This document shows, piece by piece, positions 27,750 to 32,769 of a DNA stretch of 32,769 nucleotides. Position 1 is the stretch's first letter. Each line of letters starts with the position of its first letter. A model generated the notes under the pieces. It was not told the origin of the DNA, made no database searches, and saw nothing but the letters and a program-made list of their open reading frames with translations. Source of the stretch: Rhodospirillales bacterium (GTDB lineage Bacteria > Pseudomonadota > Alphaproteobacteria > ATCC43930 > CGMCC-115725); NCBI GenBank assembly GCA_028291405.1, contig JAQGID010000360.1, positions 1 to 32,769 of the forward strand, given 5' to 3'. Both the position numbers and the translations under genes were made by a program.

Positions 27750-28982
27750 ATGGCGGCGCCCGTCTCACCCCTTGCGCCGGCGACGACGCCGGCGCCGCCG
27801 GCGATCGCCGGGCTGCGGCTCGCCGGCGTATCGGCAGGGATCCGCTACAAGGGCCGCACTGATCTGATGCTGGCGGAGCTGGCGCCGGGCAGCACGGTTG
27901 CCGGCGTCCTGACGCGCTCGACCATGCCGGGCGCGCCGGTCGACTGGTGCCGCCGCATCCTGCCGCGCGGCGCGGTGCGCGGCATCGTCGTCAACAGCGG
28001 CAACGCCAATGTCTTCACCGGCCGCGCCGGGGCGCAGCTGGTCGAGCGCACCGCGGCGGCGACCGCCTCCCTGCTCGATTGCGCGCCTGAGGAAATCTTC
28101 GTCTCCTCTACCGGCGTCATCGGCGAGAAGCTGCCCGAGGCGGCACTGCTGGCGGCGCTGCCGCAGGCGCAGGCTGTGCTCTCCGCCGACGGCTGGACGC
28201 CCGCCTCGCAGGCGATCATGACGACCGACACCTTTCCCAAGCTCGCCTGGGGCCGGGCGACGATCGACGGGGTGACGGTCACCATCGCCGGCTTCGCCAA
28301 AGGGTCGGGGATGATCGCCCCCGACATGGCGACGATGCTGGGCTATGTCTTCACCGACGCCGCCGTTGCGGCGCCGGCACTGCAGGCGATGCTGGGCGAC
28401 GCCGTCGATCGCAGCTTCAACTCGATCACCGTCGACGGCGACACCTCGACCAGCGACACCGTGTTGCTCTGCGCCACCGGCAAGGCGGGCAATCGCCCGG
28501 TCACCGACGCCGGCGATCCGCGCGCCGCCGAATTCCGCGCGCAGCTCGCCGCGATCCTCCGCGATCTCGCGATGCAGATCGTCCGGGACGGCGAGGGCGC
28601 CGAGAAATTCGTCACGATCCGGCTGAAGGGCGCGGACAGCGACCGCGCCGCGCGCCGCATCGGCCTCGCCATCGGCAACTCGCCGCTCGTCAAGACGGCG
28701 CTCGCCGCCGCCGACGCCAATTGGGGCCGCATCGTCGCCGCGATCGGCAAATCCGGCGAAAAGGCAGACCGCGACCGCCTGATGATCAGCGTCGGCGGCA
28801 CGCTGATCTGCCGCGAGGGCGGCCCCGTCGCCGGCTACGACGAGGCGCCGGTCGCAGCGCATATGAAGGGGCGCGAGATCGACATCGAGGTCGATATCGG
28901 CATCGGCACGGGCGTCGCCACGGTCTGGACCTGCGACCTCACGCACCGCTACATCGACATCAATGGCAGCTACCGCAGCTGA
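27750..28982 (+). CDS. argJ: Bifunctional ornithine acetyltransferase / N-acetylglutamate synthase
   Basis: ArgJ (410 residues) transfers the acetyl group from N-acetylornithine to glutamate in the cyclic arginine pathway and may also make N-acetylglutamate from acetyl-CoA. The self-cleavage site is in KGSGMIAPDMATMLG, between A194 and the nucleophile T195, which splits the precursor into alpha and beta chains. Other markers are VVNSGNANVFTG, SSTGVIGE, TTDTFPK and the C-terminal DLTHRYIDINGSYRS. An extra Ala/Pro-rich N-terminus of about 20 residues precedes the family start. It lies 2 bases after ppiC and overlaps mutT by 20 bases. Confidence 0.98.
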   Translation: MAAPVSPLAPATTPAPPAIAGLRLAGVSAGIRYKGRTDLMLAELAPGSTVAGVLTRSTMPGAPVDWCRRILPRGAVRGIVVNSGNANVFTGRAGAQLVERTAAATASLLDCAPEEIFVSSTGVIGEKLPEAALLAALPQAQAVLSADGWTPASQAIMTTDTFPKLAWGRATIDGVTVTIAGFAKGSGMIAPDMATMLGYVFTDAAVAAPALQAMLGDAVDRSFNSITVDGDTSTSDTVLLCATGKAGNRPVTDAGDPRAAEFRAQLAAILRDLAMQIVRDGEGAEKFVTIRLKGADSDRAARRIGLAIGNSPLVKTALAAADANWGRIVAAIGKSGEKADRDRLMISVGGTLICREGGPVAGYDEAPVAAHMKGREIDIEVDIGIGTGVATVWTCDLTHRYIDINGSYRS

Positions 28983-29397
28983 TCCGCTCGTTGCTCGGCC
29001 GCCGCTGCTGCTCGTCGTCGCGGTCGCGCTGATCGACGCCGATGGCCGCGTCCTGCTGGCGCAGCGGCCGGAAGGCAAGTCGATGGCGGGTCTCTGGGAG
29101 TTCCCCGGCGGCAAGGTCGATGCCGGCGAGCTGCCCGAGGCGGCGCTGATCCGCGAGCTGCGCGAGGAGCTCGGCATCGACGTCGCGGCGAGCTGCCTCG
29201 CCCCTTTCACCTTCGCCTCGCACTCTTACCCGAAGTTCCACCTGCTGATGCCGCTCTACGTCTGCCGCGTCTGGCGGGGCATCGTCACCGGTCGCGAGAA
29301 CCAGCGCCTGGCCTGGGTCCGCCCGACAAAGCTCGCCGATTATCCGATGCCGCCGGCCGACAAGCCGCTCGTCGCGATGCTGCGGGATCTACTCTAG
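28963..29397 (+). CDS. mutT: MutT-type NUDIX hydrolase (8-oxo-dGTP diphosphatase)
   Basis: This 144-residue protein has a perfect Nudix box from G50 to I72 (GGKVDAGELPEAALIRELRE, then ELGI), with E56 and the REL-REE helix that binds Mg2+. The MutT-like LLAQRPEGKSMAGLWEFPGG precedes it. MutT removes oxidised dGTP from the nucleotide pool and so prevents A:T to C:G mutations. The start at 28963 overlaps the end of argJ by 20 bases. A few downstream alternatives exist, but none is clearly better. It is the last gene of the ppiC-argJ-mutT operon. Confidence 0.92.
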   Translation: MAATAADPLVARPPLLLVVAVALIDADGRVLLAQRPEGKSMAGLWEFPGGKVDAGELPEAALIRELREELGIDVAASCLAPFTFASHSYPKFHLLMPLYVCRVWRGIVTGRENQRLAWVRPTKLADYPMPPADKPLVAMLRDLL

Positions 29398-29406
29398 CGC
29401 CGCTCA

Positions 29407-29424
29407 GGCGAAGAGGACTTCGCC
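29407..29424. terminator. Hairpin between convergent mutT and patatin-like genes
   Basis: GGCGAAG (29407-29413), loop AGGA and CTTCGCC (29418-29424) form a perfect 7-bp stem in the 47-base gap between convergent genes. It lacks a T-run, so it is only a possible terminator. Confidence 0.4.
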
Positions 29425-29444
29425 GGATGCTGCGCCTCCGGGAC

Positions 29445-30737
29445 TTAGGCGCCGCTTCCCTTGGGCGAGCTGCTCATCGCGGGATTTCGCTCACGCGCCT
29501 GCTTGCGGGGGCGCGCGGCGGGCGGTGCGTGAACCGGAGTCACGCGATGCTCGGCGGGACGATCCCTGCCGAGGCCGAGCTCCCTTTGATGCGTGGCGGC
29601 GAAAGCCTTGCTTGCATCGTAACCGATCTTAAACAGCCGCTGCGCGTTCGAGCTCGACCAGTCGAGAACCTCGTCGAGATATTCGTCGGGGATGTCGAAC
29701 TGCAGCTTGAAGAGATCGGTTTTGGCGCCATCGCTGCGCCGGAAGCCGCCGTTGTGCTTGATGGCGAAAAGCTCGGTGTCGTCCTCGGCGATCTTCACCA
29801 GCGGAATGATCATCGAGAGGACCCAGGCATCGTAGAGGTTGCGCGGCGCGCGGATGAGCGTGTCCGAGCCGAGCACGTCGAGCACGACGATAGTCTCGAG
29901 CCCGGTGTGTTTCTCGACGAGGTCCTTGTAGTTGATGCACTCGCGCACCGCGCCCTCGTAGAACAGATCTTTACCCAGCTGGTAGGGGCCGTAGATGAAG
30001 GGGAAGGCGAGCGCGGCGCGGAAATGGTCGACGGTGATCTCCTCCTTGGAAAAATCGACCATCATCTCGCGCGTCAGGCTGAAGGCGCTCATGTAGAAAT
30101 ACGGCTCGATGTCTTTCACTTTGGCGAAATCGACGACGTTCTCGATGAAGGGGAGGCGGGCGCAAAGCCCGCCGCTCGACGGGTCGAGCATGCTTGGGCA
30201 CATCGTCGCCCAGGCAAGCTGCACGAGATCGCTGAAGAGCGCGGCCTGCGGCGTCTGCGGCGGCTTGAAAAAGGGCGCAAGGAACGGATTGGCCGCCGTC
30301 ATCGCACGGTACCAGTCGGCGAGCGGTCCTGGCTTGCTGAACACCTTGTAATTGATCGGAAAGAGATCGTAGATCGAATCCGCCACGCTGAGATCGACGA
30401 CGTTGCGCAGCGCTTCGTGCGGGGACATCCCTTTCGGCGCGTACTGGAGCAGGGCGATTACCGCACCGGCCCCCGAGGTCGAAATGACATCGAAGTCGAC
30501 GCCCGCATCCTCGAACCCGGCGAGAGCGCCGGCCATCAGCGCCATGTTGGGCGCGCCGCCGCCGAGGACCAGGGCCGTCTTGCTTCGGCTCTCGGCGACG
30601 CGCGAATTTTCCTCCGTCTTCGCCCGCCGGTTCTGTTTCAAGCGATGGCGTTTCGAGCCCTCGGGGTGCGGGTAAACAAACGCTCCGGTTGCGCCGTTGT
30701 GTCGAGGGGTTGCCTTCGATCCGGCTAAATCAACCAT
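29445..30737 (-). CDS. Patatin-like phospholipase family protein with atypical active-site motifs
   Basis: This 430-residue protein has a charged 50-residue N-terminus, then the patatin fold: the oxyanion-hole motif GGGAPN (59-64) and the nucleophile region VISTSGAGAV (S88). Canonical members have GxSxG (GTSAG) and an Asp in DGG or DGA. Here the Ser motif is S-T-S-G-A, and the expected Asp position reads FYEGAVRE (E261). It may be a divergent lipase or acyl hydrolase, or a non-catalytic relative. No signal peptide is present. The C-terminus is rich in Arg/Pro and probably disordered. The ATG at 30737 has GGGAG 8 bases upstream, and a TATAAT (30771-30766, minus strand) fits a -10 box. It is divergent from the cyclase gene. 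Confidence 0.85.
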   Translation of the reverse strand: MVDLAGSKATPRHNGATGAFVYPHPEGSKRHRLKQNRRAKTEENSRVAESRSKTALVLGGGAPNMALMAGALAGFEDAGVDFDVISTSGAGAVIALLQYAPKGMSPHEALRNVVDLSVADSIYDLFPINYKVFSKPGPLADWYRAMTAANPFLAPFFKPPQTPQAALFSDLVQLAWATMCPSMLDPSSGGLCARLPFIENVVDFAKVKDIEPYFYMSAFSLTREMMVDFSKEEITVDHFRAALAFPFIYGPYQLGKDLFYEGAVRECINYKDLVEKHTGLETIVVLDVLGSDTLIRAPRNLYDAWVLSMIIPLVKIAEDDTELFAIKHNGGFRRSDGAKTDLFKLQFDIPDEYLDEVLDWSSSNAQRLFKIGYDASKAFAATHQRELGLGRDRPAEHRVTPVHAPPAARPRKQARERNPAMSSSPKGSGA

Positions 30738-30962
30738 CAGGCTCCCGATCTCCCAGATTATTTCGATTATAACGCTAAGTATTAGTTCCGAATCACGCCA
30801 AAGCGTTGAGGCTACCGGACAAAATTATCCTGCGCATTTACAAAAGTTCTAGAAAGTCAGAAATTTATAATGACTTCTTCTTTTGTAAAACGGCGGACCG
30901 CCGTGGCTTTCGTTCTATGCTGGCGCGACATTCAGAACCTGCGCTGCACGGGGGACCTGCCG
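30738..30962. promoter_or_regulatory. AT-rich divergent promoter region between the patatin-like and cyclase genes
   Basis: This gap of about 225 bases is strikingly AT-rich for the window. Consensus TATAAT occurs on the minus strand at 30771-30766 (facing the patatin gene) and on the plus strand at 30866-30871 (facing the cyclase gene). Neither has a good -35 at 16-18 bases, so one or both may be chance or may need an activator. No gene was seen here. Confidence 0.4.
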
Positions 30963-32769
30963 ATGGACGATATAGAAAGCGTTCTGAAGGATCTCGGCCT
31001 CGAGCACTATACCTCGGTCTTCACCGCCAACGACGTCGACTTGGCAGCATTGCCGCTGTTGCAGGATGCAGATCTCAAAGAACTTGGCCTAACCCTCGGG
31101 CATCGCCGCAAACTCTTGGGCTGGATTGCGTCCGAGAATGCGAAAGCATCCCGCGCATCATCGCGGCGGCCGATGCGGTCGGTCGCGGTGTCGTCGGCGA
31201 TGGCTTATGCGCGGACCGCGCCCGGGCGGTCGGAACGTCGTCACCTTACCGTCCTGTTCATCGACATCGTCGGATCGACGGCGCTGGGCGCCGCCCTCGA
31301 TCCCGAGGAGATGCGCGCGATCCTGCTGCGCTTTCAAGATCTCTGCGCCGGCGCGATCGCGCGCTACGACGGATTTCTCGCGCGCTTCCTCGGCGACGGC
31401 GTTCTCGCCTATTTCGGCTATCCGCGGGCGCATGAGGATGCCGCCGAGCGCGCCGTCCGCGTCGCGCTGCAGATTCGCGACGCGATCCATGCGATCCGGA
31501 CACCGAACGACGCGCCGCTCTCGCTGCGCATCGGCATCGCCAGCGGTCTCGTCGTCGTCGACGAGATCACCGATGCCGCCGCCGGCCGCGAGCAGATGGT
31601 GACTGGCGATACGCCGAATCTGGCAGCGCGTCTGCAGCAGGAGGTCGCGGGCGCGGGCGACATCGTCATTGCCCCATCGACGCGCCGGCTGCTCGGCGGC
31701 CGCTTCGAGACCGAAGACCTGGGCCCGCAGACGCTGAAGGGGTTTGCGACCAGCATGAACGTCTGGCGCGTCGTCGGGGAGCGACAGGCGCAGAGCCGGT
31801 TCGATGCGGCGCATCAGGGCAGTCTCACCAAGATCGTCGGGCGCGAGCACGAGGTCGCGCTCCTGCTAGACCGCTGGCATCAGGCCGAGGCCGGCGAGGG
31901 CCAAGCGGTGATCCTGGTCGGCGAGGCCGGGATCGGCAAGTCGCGGATCATCGATGCCTTGTCCGAGCGGCTCGATCATCGTCAGCATGCGCATGTCGGA
32001 TACCAGTGCGCGCCCTTTTATGCCAGCAGCGCGTTGCAGCCCGCCATCAGCCATCTCGAGCGCGCCGCGGATTTCGCGCCGCGCGATCAGTGTGACGTCA
32101 AGCTCGACAAGCTCGAGCGGCTCATCCGGCAGACCGGCCCGGACAGCGCCTCGGTCATCCCGCTCTTCGCCGCCTTGCTGTCGCTTCCGGCGGAGCGGCG
32201 CTATCCGCCCCTCACAATCTCGTCGGAGCAGCAGAAGCAGCGCACCCTCGAGGCCATCGTCGAGCGGCTGGTGCGGTTGAGCCGCCAGCAGCCTGTGCTG
32301 TTCGTCATCGAGGATGTTCATTGGATCGATCCGACCACCCTGGAGCTGCTGGGGCTGTGCATCGATCGGATCCAGCATCTGCATGCCTTGATGGTCATAT
32401 CCTGCCGGCCCGGCTTCGCGCACGAGTGGGGCGGCCATGCGCATGTGACGTCGCTGACGCTCAATCGGCTGGGGCAACGGCATTGCTCGGCGATCATCGA
32501 GCAGGTGACCGAGGGCCGGCCGATCGCCGCTCCGGTCTTCGAGCACATCATCGCCAAGACCGACGGCGTGCCGCTCTTCGTCGAGGAACTGACGAAGACG
32601 ATCCTGGAATCCGGTCTGCTGCGGGTGGCGGACGAAGGCTACGTGCTCGACGGTCCGCTGCCGCAGCTCGGCCTGCCGGCGACGTTGCAGGATTCGCTGA
32701 TGGCGCGGCTCGATCGGCTTGGCGAGGTGAAGGAGGTGGCGCAGGTCGCCGCCGCCATCGGACGCGACT
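30963..32769 (+). CDS. SAM domain - class III adenylate/guanylate cyclase - AAA ATPase signalling protein (3' end outside window)
   Basis: At least 602 residues are visible, and the gene runs off the window. An N-terminal SAM domain (about 1-58: MDDIESVLKDLGLEHYTSVF and DADLKELGLTLGHRRKLLGW) is followed by a linker. The class III cyclase domain (about 93-270) has metal Asp residues in LFIDIVGST (D101) and FLGDGVLAYFGYP (D145). A large ATPase module starts near residue 294 (VGREHEVALL), with Walker A GEAGIGKS (320-327) and Walker B LFVIEDVHWID (about 440). Such proteins probably couple cyclic-nucleotide synthesis to a sensor ATPase. Tetratricopeptide repeats often follow but are not visible here. 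GGGGGA (30949-30954) supports the ATG at 30963. An in-frame ATG at 30870 lacks a ribosome site and coincides with TATAAT. Confidence 0.88.
   Translation, partial: MDDIESVLKDLGLEHYTSVFTANDVDLAALPLLQDADLKELGLTLGHRRKLLGWIASENAKASRASSRRPMRSVAVSSAMAYARTAPGRSERRHLTVLFIDIVGSTALGAALDPEEMRAILLRFQDLCAGAIARYDGFLARFLGDGVLAYFGYPRAHEDAAERAVRVALQIRDAIHAIRTPNDAPLSLRIGIASGLVVVDEITDAAAGREQMVTGDTPNLAARLQQEVAGAGDIVIAPSTRRLLGGRFETEDLGPQTLKGFATSMNVWRVVGERQAQSRFDAAHQGSLTKIVGREHEVALLLDRWHQAEAGEGQAVILVGEAGIGKSRIIDALSERLDHRQHAHVGYQCAPFYASSALQPAISHLERAADFAPRDQCDVKLDKLERLIRQTGPDSASVIPLFAALLSLPAERRYPPLTISSEQQKQRTLEAIVERLVRLSRQQPVLFVIEDVHWIDPTTLELLGLCIDRIQHLHALMVISCRPGFAHEWGGHAHVTSLTLNRLGQRHCSAIIEQVTEGRPIAAPVFEHIIAKTDGVPLFVEELTKTILESGLLRVADEGYVLDGPLPQLGLPATLQDSLMARLDRLGEVKEVAQVAAAIGRD

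Noticed and set aside
29427-30728. 433-codon plus-strand frame opposite the patatin-like gene
   Set aside because: The minus-strand product has a recognisable fold and a ribosome site; the plus-strand product has neither.
30870-30962. Earlier in-frame ATG for the SAM-cyclase gene
   Set aside because: It has no ribosome site and overlaps a TATAAT box, and the SAM domain begins exactly at the ATG at 30963.

Overview
The window is GC-rich chromosomal DNA (by eye about two thirds GC) from an alphaproteobacterium, most likely Rhodospirillales-like. The evidence is gene content and order: cobT-cobS-DnaJ-like-bolA followed by aroB-aroK-(small ORFs)-xerD-accA, and secA divergent from a PpiC gene that leads into argJ and mutT. 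No tRNA, rRNA, CRISPR array, insertion sequence or phage gene was found. Genes are tightly packed and no gene-free stretch exceeds 300 bases.

Region 1 (1-4927) is an accessory uptake and oxidation cassette. The N-terminal part of an IclR-type regulator reads leftward. Divergent from it is a rightward operon: a Rieske oxygenase (broken by an in-frame amber codon), a NitT/TauT-type ABC importer (ATPase, permease, periplasmic binding protein) and a TauD/TfdA-type dioxygenase. Together they suggest import and oxidative breakdown of a small organic compound such as a sulfonate or aromatic acid; the substrate cannot be read from sequence.

Region 2 (4949-16046) is a housekeeping block: CobT and CobS cobaltochelatase subunits with a J-domain protein (leftward), BolA (rightward), a DUF2889 protein, two small Thr-rich exported proteins and the shikimate genes aroB and aroK (leftward). 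A rightward operon follows with a 47-residue membrane protein, a 613-residue exported protein of unknown function, xerD and accA.

Region 3 (16144-22149) holds a DUF2076 protein and then a TetR regulator, periplasmic adaptor and RND pump permease, forming a self-regulated efflux operon without an outer-membrane factor gene. Region 4 (22174-29397) has the murein endopeptidase MepA, a 54-residue unknown protein, dodecin, a palindromic intergenic repeat, secA with a clear promoter, and the ppiC-argJ-mutT operon. Region 5 (29445-32769) has a patatin-like protein with an atypical active site and a SAM-cyclase-ATPase signalling protein that runs off the window.

Most of the window is ordinary housekeeping DNA. 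I found no clearly new system. The best leads are the interrupted Rieske/TauD cassette, the small exported or membrane proteins inserted in the conserved block, and the atypical patatin-like protein.
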